From: Archangium violaceum
Lineage (GTDB): Bacteria; Myxococcota; Myxococcia; Myxococcales; Myxococcaceae
Direction: 5' to 3'
Length of the DNA stretch: 64,000 nt
Assembly (NCBI RefSeq): GCF_016859125.1
Contig: NZ_CP069338.1
Span: forward strand, 2,170,001-2,234,000
Shown: positions 44,165 through 53,290 of the stretch, in pieces
Layout: each line of letters begins with the position of its first letter
Numbering within the stretch: position 1 is the stretch's first letter
Made by a program: the position numbers and the translations under genes
The notes under the pieces: model-generated
Databases searched by the model: none
What the model was told of the DNA's origin: nothing
Seen by the model: the letters and a program-made list of their open reading frames with translations, nothing else

Positions 44165-45100
44165 TCACTCCTTCTGGGGCGCGCGGATGCGCTGAACGGC
44201 GGCGGCTGCGGTCTCCACCCGGCCCTGGAAGGCCCGCATGGCGGAGGAGAGCTCCTCGAAGGACTCGGGTTTGCGATCCGCGCGGGCGAAGCGCAGCAGG
44301 GCCTCGTGCGCGTCGCGCAGGGCACGGGCCAGCTCCACGGGGTTGGCCACCACCAACGCCTCGTAGGACTCGGAGGCGTGGCGGATGTCGTCCAGCACGG
44401 CGCGGCGCTCGGCGAGCGTCAGCTTCGAGCGCTGGAGGTTGTAGTACATCACCCGGAAGGCCAGCGACTGCTTGGCGCCCGAGAGCCGCTGCGGCCCGAG
44501 CACCTCCACCATGTCCTTCTCCAGCAGCTCGATGATGGCGTTGACCCGAGGCGAGCCCTGCTCCAGCGCCTTCTGAAGGGCCTGGCCCTGTCTGGCCTCC
44601 AGGAAGAGCGAGCCCACCACGCCCACCAGCGTGGACACCGGCTCCACGTACTTGCTGGCCGTGGAGTCACCCTGGCCCGCCAGCGTCTGCAGCTGCTGAC
44701 CCAGGGAGCCGAGCTGCGTCCCCAGGGCCGTGGCCCCCTCGGGCAGTTTGCCCGCGTTCTCCGCGCCGGCCAGCGTGGCCAGACGCTCGGCGTAGACGCC
44801 CAGCAGGGCGATGGCGTCCATGCGCGCCTGGATGGACTCCGGCGAGAAGAGCGTCCCCACCAGCGGCGTGGGCCGGCCGGCCGTGTCCGTGGCGAGCACC
44901 TCCAACCCCGGATCGTACAGGCGCTCGTCGAGGTAGACGTCCCGCTCGAAACGGTTGAGCTCCGAATAGTACTGGCCGAGCGCGGTGCTGGCCTGGGTGT
45001 TGCCCTGTTGGAACAAGGCCACGGGTTCGCGGTAGCTGCCCGGCGTCTTGCACCCCGCCAGCAGCACCAACACGAGCGCCCACCCTCGCATCCCTCTCAT
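44165..45100 (-). CDS. Helical lipoprotein of unknown function
   Basis: 311 residues with signal peptide and lipobox (LVLVLLAGC, Cys about 15). The mature protein is rich in Ala/Leu/Glu and mostly helical. Possible hydrophobic segment STLVGVVGSLFLEARQG around 160. GGGGAG precedes the ATG at 45100. Followed by the small helical protein gene 4 bases downstream. The two probably form a cell-envelope pair. Confidence 0.7.
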   Translation of the reverse strand: MRGMRGWALVLVLLAGCKTPGSYREPVALFQQGNTQASTALGQYYSELNRFERDVYLDERLYDPGLEVLATDTAGRPTPLVGTLFSPESIQARMDAIALLGVYAERLATLAGAENAGKLPEGATALGTQLGSLGQQLQTLAGQGDSTASKYVEPVSTLVGVVGSLFLEARQGQALQKALEQGSPRVNAIIELLEKDMVEVLGPQRLSGAKQSLAFRVMYYNLQRSKLTLAERRAVLDDIRHASESYEALVVANPVELARALRDAHEALLRFARADRKPESFEELSSAMRAFQGRVETAAAAVQRIRAPQKE

Positions 45101-45138
45101 CGACTCTCCCCGAGACTGAGTGGCTACGACCCCCGAGC

Positions 45139-45396
45139 CTACTTCTTCCGGGTGACCGAAGTGCCCTCCACGTCCTCCGTCCACTCCGAGGAGGGAATCA
45201 CCAAGGTGCCCGGAATGGGAGGCGGGGGTGGGGGCGGCTTGTTGGCCGCTTCACGTTCGGACAGGACCTCCGGCGGCGGCGGCACGTCCGTGTAGACGGC
45301 ATAACGCACAGGTCGGCTCCCAGGGGTGCGGCCGGTCCCGCCCCCTCCGCCGGCGGTGACCTCGGTCCATCGAACCGGCGGTGTAGACTCGCGCAC
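45139..45396 (-). CDS. Proline-rich small protein, start uncertain
   Basis: A frame of about 85 codons from a GTG at 45396, with GTGRTPGSRPVRYAVYTD, a run of seven prolines and SEWTEDVEGTSVTRKK at the end. No ribosome-binding site is clear. It lies 38 bases upstream of the lipoprotein gene on the same strand. It could be a small operon member or non-coding. Confidence 0.35.
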   Translation of the reverse strand: MRESTPPVRWTEVTAGGGGGTGRTPGSRPVRYAVYTDVPPPPEVLSEREAANKPPPPPPPIPGTLVIPSSEWTEDVEGTSVTRKK

Positions 45397-45423
45397 GCTG
45401 ATCGCCGTACCAGGGGGCGCTCC

Positions 45424-47052
<1,629 letters not shown>

Positions 47053-47058
47053 CGCGGC

Positions 47059-47913
47059 TCAACCGCGCAGGCGCGGGAGGATGGCGCGAAGGCTCGGGTC
47101 CATGCCGCCGCGCGCCCCGAGCGAGGCGATCGCCCGGCGCTCGTACTCGAGCGTGTTGGTGCGGGCCACGAACTGCACACTGGCCCCGAGCGCCGCGGGC
47201 ATCGCCAGGTCCAGCTCGAAGATGTCGCCGGCCACCAGCGTCGTCTCCGGCGAGGTGTCCGTCTCGTTCCAGATGCGGCGCAGCGCCTCGTAGTAGCGGC
47301 CGCGGCGCAGGAAGATGGGACGCACCAGCGCGCCCTCCACCCGCATCGTCTCGGGAAGGGCGTCGAAGACGGCATCGGACGTCGCGGGAGACTCGATGAG
47401 GAACTTGCGCGCGTCGCCGGACACCCGCAGGCGCTCACGGCCTCGCGGCGCCAGCTTCGTCAGCTTCGCCTCCACCGTGTCCGTGTGCGCGTTGGTGACG
47501 ACGTGGATGGACAGCCCCGTGTCGAGCAGCGCCTCCAGCACCTCCTTCGCCTCGGGCTTGAAGGCCATGCCCACCTGCGCGTAGGCCTCGCGGTAGAGCC
47601 TGTCCAGCAGCGCCGCCCGCTCCGCCTCGTCCCGCATCACCCCAAGCCGCTCACACAGCCGCCGCGCCACGAAGTTGGACAGCAGGTACGGGTCCGCCGT
47701 GGCCGGCGCCACGATGCGGCCTCCCACCTCCCAGCCGTGCTCCTCGTTGCTGGTCACCACCTGCTCCTCCACCTGCGCCCACCCCGCCTCCATCACGTCA
47801 CGGCCGAGCTCCTCGGACAGGCGCCCGCGGAAGTGCTGGACGAAGGGCGCGCCTTCCGCCGCCACGTCGGTGAAGGTCCCGTCGAAATCCAGCACCACGC
47901 ATCGAATCGCCAT
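47059..47913 (-). CDS. HAD-superfamily hydrolase
   Basis: 284 residues. Motif I VVLDFDGTFTD (nucleophile Asp9, Asp11), motif II LSIHVVTNAHTD, and motif IV LVAGDIFELDLAMPAALG with the metal-binding acid. A large helical cap lies between motifs I and II. Convergent with the sigma-54 activator gene, 6 bases apart. Phosphatase substrate unknown. Confidence 0.88.
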   Translation of the reverse strand: MAIRCVVLDFDGTFTDVAAEGAPFVQHFRGRLSEELGRDVMEAGWAQVEEQVVTSNEEHGWEVGGRIVAPATADPYLLSNFVARRLCERLGVMRDEAERAALLDRLYREAYAQVGMAFKPEAKEVLEALLDTGLSIHVVTNAHTDTVEAKLTKLAPRGRERLRVSGDARKFLIESPATSDAVFDALPETMRVEGALVRPIFLRRGRYYEALRRIWNETDTSPETTLVAGDIFELDLAMPAALGASVQFVARTNTLEYERRAIASLGARGGMDPSLRAILPRLRG

Positions 47914-48373
47914 CGTCCTGAGTCCTCTTTGTCGTAGGAAGTGGGAAATAGGCGCCCTCTCCCTCCGGAATCAAGCCGGAGCGCGTCAGCCGGGGCGGTG
48001 GAACCACTGGGCGCGTGGGTGTGTCAGACCCTCAGTGCAGAACGGAGGTCGCGGTCGGAGGAGGAATCGTGGGCATGTCAGACCCTCCAGATAGAACTCC
48101 AGGTGTCGGCGCGACGTGGCGCCACATGCTCCGGCGGTCCCCTGGGAAGGCCACCAGAGCATCCATGCAGTAGGGCTGCACTTCCGCCGGGCACCCTCGG
48201 GTGCTGGCGGCGGGGCGGCGCGTCCGGATCCCCTCCCCGGGCGCGCCGCCTCTTCTTTTTCGGCCCCCCCTGTCTCACGGACTTTTTCTCGCTCTCCGCC
48301 TCCCGCGAGGCTGAGCGCCCCTCCCCCTCGCCCCACCCGGGATGATTCCCTTGCGCCGCGCCTGAAATCCGAG
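47914..48373. other. Intergenic region with short direct repeats
   Basis: 460 bases between divergent genes. TGTCAGACCCTC occurs at 48022-48033 and again at 48076-48087, each followed closely by an AGAAC; 54-base period. A pyrimidine-rich stretch with C and T homopolymers occupies 48230-48300. No gene is seen. Confidence 0.5.
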
Positions 48374-48393
48374 CATGCTCATTCTTGAGCATG
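48374..48393. promoter_or_regulatory. Perfect palindromic operator over the TetR start codon
   Basis: CATGCTCA-TTCT-TGAGCATG: perfect 8-bp arms around a 4-bp spacer, whose last three bases are the ATG of the TetR gene. A GAGCATGCTC palindrome overlaps its left arm. Arms of this length and symmetry fit a TetR dimer. Binding here would block transcription or initiation of the TetR-COQ4 operon, i.e. autorepression. Confidence 0.75.
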
Positions 48394-49077
48394 GTCACTT
48401 CTCGAAAGAGCCGCGCCCGCCCGGAGCCCGCCGAGGCCCCCGGACTGAGGGAGCGCAACAAGCAGGAGAAGCTGGAGCGCATCCGGGAGGCGGCGCGGGA
48501 GCTCTTCGCGAAGAAGGGCTTCGCGGAGACGACGACGCGGGAGATCGCCGAGCGGGCGGGAGTGGGGACGGGGACGCTGTTCCTCTACGCGCGCACCAAG
48601 GAGGAGCTGTTGATGCTGGTGCTCGCCGAGCGGGTGGAGGCGGTGCAGGAGGAGCGCTTCCGCACGCTGCCACGCGAGGCCCCGCTGCTGGAGCAGTTGC
48701 TGCACGTCATCGAGGGCTTCTTCACCTTCTACGCGAAGGAGCCGAAGCTGGCGCGCATGTTCATCCGGGAGCTGCTCTTCCTGGAGCCGGGTCCGGCGGG
48801 CGAGCGGCTCCACCTGGAGCGGAGCTTCGCGGCCCGGCTCGCGGAGCTGGTGGCGGCGGCCCGGGAGCGCGGCGAGGTGGCGCCCGACGTGGACCTGGAG
48901 ACGGCCGGCTTCAACCTCTTCGCGCTGTACATCACGACGTTGATGGGCTGGCTGTCCGGGGCGCTGGGGCCCGGGGAGAGCTGGCGGGTGACACTCGAAC
49001 GCGCGCTCGCGCTCCAACTCCGGGGCCTCGGGCCCGGCGAGCGCCCCCCATCCACGAACAACCGGAGGAAGTCATGA
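48391..49077 (+). CDS. TetR-family transcriptional repressor
   Basis: 228 residues. N-terminal helix-turn-helix (KLERIREAARELFAKKGFAE, TTTREIAERAGVGTGTLFLY) is a textbook TetR domain. The C-terminal ligand domain has a long helical region (LLHVIEGFFTFYAKEPKLAR) as in AcrR-like regulators. The start ATG at 48391 is within a perfect palindrome that is probably its own operator; a TTG at 48385 is in frame. Its stop overlaps the COQ4-like gene start by 4 bases. Confidence 0.92.
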   Translation: MVTSRKSRARPEPAEAPGLRERNKQEKLERIREAARELFAKKGFAETTTREIAERAGVGTGTLFLYARTKEELLMLVLAERVEAVQEERFRTLPREAPLLEQLLHVIEGFFTFYAKEPKLARMFIRELLFLEPGPAGERLHLERSFAARLAELVAAARERGEVAPDVDLETAGFNLFALYITTLMGWLSGALGPGESWRVTLERALALQLRGLGPGERPPSTNNRRKS

Positions 49078-49661
49078 GCCACGAGGCGACCCTGACACTG
49101 AGACAGGCGCGCGAGCGCTACTTCGAGGAGAACGGTTTCGGGACGGGAGGCAACTACGACGAGCGCTGGGTGCGGGTGGAGGTGGGCCCGGTGCCGGTGT
49201 GGTTCCCCAACTCGGCGGAGCGGGTGCGCGCGCTGCGCTTCCATGACCTGCACCATGTGTTGACGGGCTACCGGACGGACTTCCCGGGCGAGTGCGAGAT
49301 CTCCGCCTGGGAGATCGCGGGCGGGTGCACGAACCACTGGGTCGCCTGGCTCCTGAACGTCTCCGGCATGGGCGCGGGGCTGTTCTTCATGCCGCGCCGG
49401 GTGGCGAGGGCCTTCCAGCGGGGCCTGCACACGCGCAACCTCTACCGCGCCGAGTACGGCGAGGCCCTGCTGGGACGGACGGTGGAGGAGATGCGGCACG
49501 CGCTCGGGATGGACAGGCCGGTGCCCGCGCCGACGTGGAAGGACCGGTGGACCTTCGCGGGCTGGTCCCTGGCGGCACTGCTGTCGTCCGCACTGAGCGT
49601 GGCGCTCCTCCTGTCACCGCTGGCACTGGCGGCGTGGGCGCTGGCGGGCCTGTTGCACTGA
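49074..49661 (+). CDS. COQ4-family protein
   Basis: 195 residues. Carries the metal-binding motif of COQ4: HDLHH with Glu 11 residues later (H57, D58, H61, E73; HDxxH-x11-E). COQ4 has been linked to decarboxylation/hydroxylation in ubiquinone assembly. Residues 155-195 are two hydrophobic segments (LAALLSSALSVALLL and LALAAWALAGLL), so it is probably membrane-anchored, unlike classical COQ4. CGGAGG precedes the ATG. Translationally coupled to the TetR repressor (ATGA overlap). Confidence 0.85.
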   Translation: MSHEATLTLRQARERYFEENGFGTGGNYDERWVRVEVGPVPVWFPNSAERVRALRFHDLHHVLTGYRTDFPGECEISAWEIAGGCTNHWVAWLLNVSGMGAGLFFMPRRVARAFQRGLHTRNLYRAEYGEALLGRTVEEMRHALGMDRPVPAPTWKDRWTFAGWSLAALLSSALSVALLLSPLALAAWALAGLLH

Positions 49662-49760
49662 ACGGCGCACGTGCCCACCCCTTGCACCTTGAGACCTACC
49701 CAAGCGCCCTGAATATGTTCTGAGCTCCAACCAACCACGAGCGCCGAGGAGAGGGCCCGG

Positions 49761-50603
49761 ATGGAGCGAGCAACGAGCGACGCGGAGAAGCGCCGGCGCG
49801 CGCGATTGCCGTGGTTGTTGCTCGCGGGCTCGCTGGGGGTGTCGGTGTTGGGCGGCTGGGCGGCGGCACGCTCCATCTCCTCGCTGCTGACGCGGGTGGA
49901 GCAGTTGGAGCGCGAGGCCTCCGAGTCCGAGGCCCGGGTGGCGGAGCTGCAGGTGCTGCGCGACAGCATGACGCGGCGGATGCGCCTGCTGGAACAACAG
50001 CAACAGGGACTGACCACCCAGCACGCGGCCCTCAACAAACGGACCGGGGACCACAACGTGCTGCTCGCGCGGCGCGAGGCGGTGCGCGTGGAGCTGGAAC
50101 AGCTGCTGAAGGCGGAGCTGGGGCGGGGCGAGGTCTTCCTGGAGGAGTCCGAGGGCCGGCTGCGGGTGGAGCTGGCGGACCGGGTGCTGTTCGAGCCGCG
50201 CAAGGCGGTGCTGACTCCCGGGGGCAAGGAGCTCCTGACGCGGGTGGGGGCGAAGCTGGCGGTGGAGGGGCACCTGGTGCAGGTGGCGGCGCACACGGAC
50301 GCGACGCCGGAGACACCGGAGCCCGCCTCCGCGTCGACGAGCTGGGAGCTGTCGGCGGCCCGCGCGGTGACGGTGGTGCGTCTGCTGGGGGAGAAGACGA
50401 AGCTGACCCCGGAGAAGCTGGTGGCCGCGGGGTATGGGCCCGCCCACCCGGTGGTGCGGGACGACGGACCGCAGTCCCGGGAGCGCAACCGGAGGCTGGA
50501 GCTGCGGCTCATGCCCGCGCCGCCGCCGCTGAAACCCGCGGCTCCCCCGGCCCCGCCCGCGGACCAGCGGCTGGCCAAGAAGCGCCCGGGCAATCCCCGC
50601 TGA
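49761..50603 (+). CDS. OmpA/MotB-family peptidoglycan-binding protein
   Basis: 280 residues. One N-terminal membrane helix (LPWLLLAGSLGVSVLGGWAA, about 17-36), a coiled coil (about 40-100), then an OmpA-like domain (about 120-250: RVLFEPRKAVLTPGGKELL, HTDATPE, SAARAVTVVRLL, VAAGYGPAHPV, RERNRRLELRL). Such domains bind peptidoglycan. The C-terminus is Pro-rich. Followed by an exported-protein gene 95 bases downstream on the same strand. Confidence 0.88.
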   Translation: MERATSDAEKRRRARLPWLLLAGSLGVSVLGGWAAARSISSLLTRVEQLEREASESEARVAELQVLRDSMTRRMRLLEQQQQGLTTQHAALNKRTGDHNVLLARREAVRVELEQLLKAELGRGEVFLEESEGRLRVELADRVLFEPRKAVLTPGGKELLTRVGAKLAVEGHLVQVAAHTDATPETPEPASASTSWELSAARAVTVVRLLGEKTKLTPEKLVAAGYGPAHPVVRDDGPQSRERNRRLELRLMPAPPPLKPAAPPAPPADQRLAKKRPGNPR

Positions 50604-50698
50604 CGAGGGCCCCCGAAAATCCTTGAATAAATGAAGCGAGCAGCCGTCCGAGCCCCGGGTCCCCCACCGACCCGCCCCTTCCGCCCCGGAGACTCCTC

Positions 50699-51664
50699 GT
50701 GCCCAACGTGAGGCAACTGCTGTGCGCGGCCCTGGCGACTGGCCTGCTGCTCGAGCCTGGCTCGGCGGAGGCGCGCTTCGGTAAACGCTCGTCCAAGTCC
50801 TCCAGTTCCTCCAGGTCCAGCGGTAGCAAGGTCCACGACGCCTCGCCCGTGGGCTCGAGCGATGACGACGATGACAGCTCCAGCGGCTCGAGCGGCTCCG
50901 GTGGCTCGAGCGGCTACAGCGACGCGTCCGTCTCCAACACCATCGACACCGTCTCGACGCTCCTCGACGTCCTGCTCTTCGTCGCGGACACCGCCGAGAG
51001 GGTGCGGGCCCACGAGACGAGCACCTACGGGAGCGTGCCCGTGACGGCCCCCGACGACGGCCACACGCCGATGTACCCCTACTCGTACCGGCCGCCGGAG
51101 GTCGAGCAGCGGCAGTCGGAACCGCAAGGAGGCAACCGCAACCCGGTGCTGTTCCGGCTGGGCTTCGAAGGGCAGTCGCTGGGAGACGTGGAGGGCTCGG
51201 CGGTAGGGCTGAACGTGGGAATCGAGGGGAAGGTGGTGGGCGTGAACGGGTCCGCGCTGTCACTCACCCTGCCCACGGATGACGGAACGCAGGGAGAGGA
51301 CGAGATCGACCTGTACGCGGCGCACCTGACCCTGGCGATGTACTCGAGCGAGCGGGGACGGCTGCGCGGAGAGCTGGGCGTGGCGGCGGCGAAGGCGCCG
51401 GACATCTCCTTCGTGGGCCCGAGCCTCGGCATGTCCTTCGAGCACTGCCTGTTCGGCGCGGTGGACGCGGAAGCCCGCGCGCAGCTCGTGCCATTGCCCT
51501 ACCTGCAACTGGACTCGCAGGCGGGTCTCGCGCTGCACCTGGGTGTGGTGACGGTGCGCGGCGGCTGGCGCTTCCTGATGCTGGACGACCGCGGCCACGT
51601 GGACGGCGAGGCGCACCGCGACACCTTCAGCGGTCCCTACGCGGGCCTTGGCCTGAGCATCTGA
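50699..51664 (+). CDS. Exported protein with Ser/Asp-rich linker
   Basis: 321 residues from a GTG at 50699. Signal peptide (QLLCAALATGLLLEPGSAEA), then a Ser/Gly/Asp-rich low-complexity stretch to about residue 80. The C-terminal ~190 residues have beta-strand repeats (NPVLFRLGFEGQSLGDVEG, LTLAMYSSERGRLRGELGVA) and the end GPYAGLGLSI, as in outer-membrane barrels. No known family is recognised. Confidence 0.7.
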   Translation: MPNVRQLLCAALATGLLLEPGSAEARFGKRSSKSSSSSRSSGSKVHDASPVGSSDDDDDSSSGSSGSGGSSGYSDASVSNTIDTVSTLLDVLLFVADTAERVRAHETSTYGSVPVTAPDDGHTPMYPYSYRPPEVEQRQSEPQGGNRNPVLFRLGFEGQSLGDVEGSAVGLNVGIEGKVVGVNGSALSLTLPTDDGTQGEDEIDLYAAHLTLAMYSSERGRLRGELGVAAAKAPDISFVGPSLGMSFEHCLFGAVDAEARAQLVPLPYLQLDSQAGLALHLGVVTVRGGWRFLMLDDRGHVDGEAHRDTFSGPYAGLGLSI

Positions 51665-51667
51665 CAG

Positions 51668-51707
51668 CCACTCCCCTCTCCCTCCAGGGAGGAGAGGGGG
51701 GAGGGTC
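51668..51707. repeat. Intergenic hairpin, copy D of the CTCTCCC type
   Basis: CACTCCCCTCTCCCTCC-AGGGAGGAGAGGGGGGAGGG: near-perfect stem CCCTCTCCCTCC / GGGAGGAGAGGGG. It lies between convergent gene ends, so it probably serves as a bidirectional terminator. More diverged than copies A-C. Confidence 0.6.
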
Positions 51708-51724
51708 TCCAGCCAGCTCCGGAC

Positions 51725-52414
51725 CTACTTGCCGGAGATGCCTTCGGACGCGGCCTCCAGCGAGGCCGGTGCCGGGCTCCCCGCGGTGGACTCCGCCTTC
51801 TTGCCCCGGCGCTTGGGCGGCGGAGCGAGCCGCGGCGCGGAGCCGAACAGCCGCTCATAGGTCTCCGGGGTGTTGATGTTGACGACGACGCCCGGATCCT
51901 TCACGGCGACGCGGCGCACCTGCAGGCCTCGCACGGCCCCCTCCAGCGACGTGTCACCCGAGACCTCCTTGTCCCGCAGACGCTCGGCCGCGGCGCGCGA
52001 GAGGATGATGGGGTAGCCCGGAGCGCCCTCGAACTCGGGGCGGACGGCCTCCAGCGAGTCCCCCAGCCCCTTCATGAGCGACTTGAGCGTGGACGCCCTC
52101 AGGGCGGGCATGTCCACGGGGTGGATGAGCAGCACGTCCGCGCCTTCCTCGAAGGCCGCCTCCACTCCGGCCTTCACCGAGGCGAGCTGACCGTCCTGCC
52201 ACCGCTCGCTCTCCACCAGGTGGACCGCGGGGTGCTGCTCCCTCACGGCGTCGGCCTCCTTGCCGATGATGCCGATGACCGAGCAGCCGGCCTTGCCAAA
52301 CGTCGATGCGAGCGACTGGAGGAAGCTCTTACCCCCCTCATGCTCGATGAGCGCCTTGGGGTAGCCCATCCGCTTGGACTCCCCCGCGGCGAGGATGATT
52401 GCCACTGCCTTCAT
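51725..52414 (-). CDS. MobA-like NTP transferase (molybdenum cofactor cytidylyl/guanylyl-transferase type)
   Basis: 229 residues. The nucleotide-binding start IILAAGESKRMGYPKAL (consensus LAAGxSxRMGxxK) and LLIHPVDMPALRASTL (metal-binding Asp in PVDMP) are typical of MocA/MobA-type transferases. Later, GAPGYPIILSR and GVVVNINTPETY are also family segments. A C-terminal basic, Ala/Ser-rich tail is unusual. No molybdenum cofactor gene is adjacent. Confidence 0.85.
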   Translation of the reverse strand: MKAVAIILAAGESKRMGYPKALIEHEGGKSFLQSLASTFGKAGCSVIGIIGKEADAVREQHPAVHLVESERWQDGQLASVKAGVEAAFEEGADVLLIHPVDMPALRASTLKSLMKGLGDSLEAVRPEFEGAPGYPIILSRAAAERLRDKEVSGDTSLEGAVRGLQVRRVAVKDPGVVVNINTPETYERLFGSAPRLAPPPKRRGKKAESTAGSPAPASLEAASEGISGK

Positions 52415-52799
52415 GCCACGCCTCCTCGAGCCCCCACCGGTTGGCGTGGGAGCGACCTGCTACAGGCTGGCAAGCGTGGAGAGATCTGGCCTCGCCCCTG
52501 GGGACGAGGCGTCGGGAAGAAAGCATTTGATGGGAGTGAGATGTTCACCAGACACGGAAACGCCACGCCATTCCGCTCATGAGCGAACTTCTCACCTGGA
52601 GTCCTCCCTTGGAAGGGAGGCCATCGGCGCCGGAGACGGCATCGGCCTGGGGCTGAGCGATACGCCCCGGGAGCTGTCCACACGCACACGCCGCGAAGTG
52701 GAGGGACCCCACCCTCCCCTGGAACACCCTTCCGGTGGCAGAACTCACCGGAGGGGACCTCATCGCCGCCAACCCCTGACGGGTGGCGGACGCGCGCTG
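52415..52799. other. Intergenic region, no gene seen
   Basis: 385 bases, between the CBS gene stop and the MobA-like gene start. Short frames here lack conserved features or ribosome-binding sites, and no hairpin with T-tract is evident. Confidence 0.4.
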
Positions 52800-53162
52800 C
52801 TAGTGCACCCAGTTCGAGCGAGCGCCCTGCCCGCCCGGTATGAAGACCAGACGCGAGGAACGCTCGGAGGACTGCTCACCGGCAATTCCTTCCGAGGCGA
52901 TGGTCGCGCGGGCAGTCAGAATTTCAGACATACGGGCCAGGGGCAGCGTGGACCAGATGCGGTGCAGCTCCTCCTCGCTGACGTGTCCGAGGATCTCACC
53001 GTGTCGTTCATCCACCACTGGCAACAGGTGCACGCCATAACGGTGCATCACTTCGAGCGCTCGCATCACCGTATCCCGCGGATAGAGGATGATGTCAGGC
53101 ATTGCGACGACTTGGGGCTCGATGATCCGGCGCGACACGGGTACCTCCAGGAAGAAAGCCAT
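52800..53162 (-). CDS. CBS-domain protein
   Basis: About 120 residues from an ATG at 53162; ATG 53102 and a GTG at 53231 are alternatives and none has a good ribosome-binding site. The CBS-type motif is PDIILYPRDTVMRALEVMH, YGVHLLPVVDERHGEILGHV, SEEELHRIW. The N-terminal half of a CBS pair is short, so only one CBS is complete. The C-terminal 35 residues are disordered. Possibly adenine-nucleotide sensing. Precedent for function is lacking here. Confidence 0.65.
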   Translation of the reverse strand: MAFFLEVPVSRRIIEPQVVAMPDIILYPRDTVMRALEVMHRYGVHLLPVVDERHGEILGHVSEEELHRIWSTLPLARMSEILTARATIASEGIAGEQSSERSSRLVFIPGGQGARSNWVH

Positions 53163-53290
53163 CCAGGCTGCCCCGTCCGTAGCAATCCACCTGCCAATCC
53201 GAGCAAAGGCAAAGGGGCCCTCCCGACGCACCCGGGACAGCCCCTTCCTGGATTCACCTGGAGTGTGACGGCCCGGCCGGGCCCCTGCGC

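Noticed and set aside
48230-48300. Possible rho-independent terminator or small RNA in the pyrimidine-rich stretch
   Set aside because: C and T runs only, no stem with matching arms was found.
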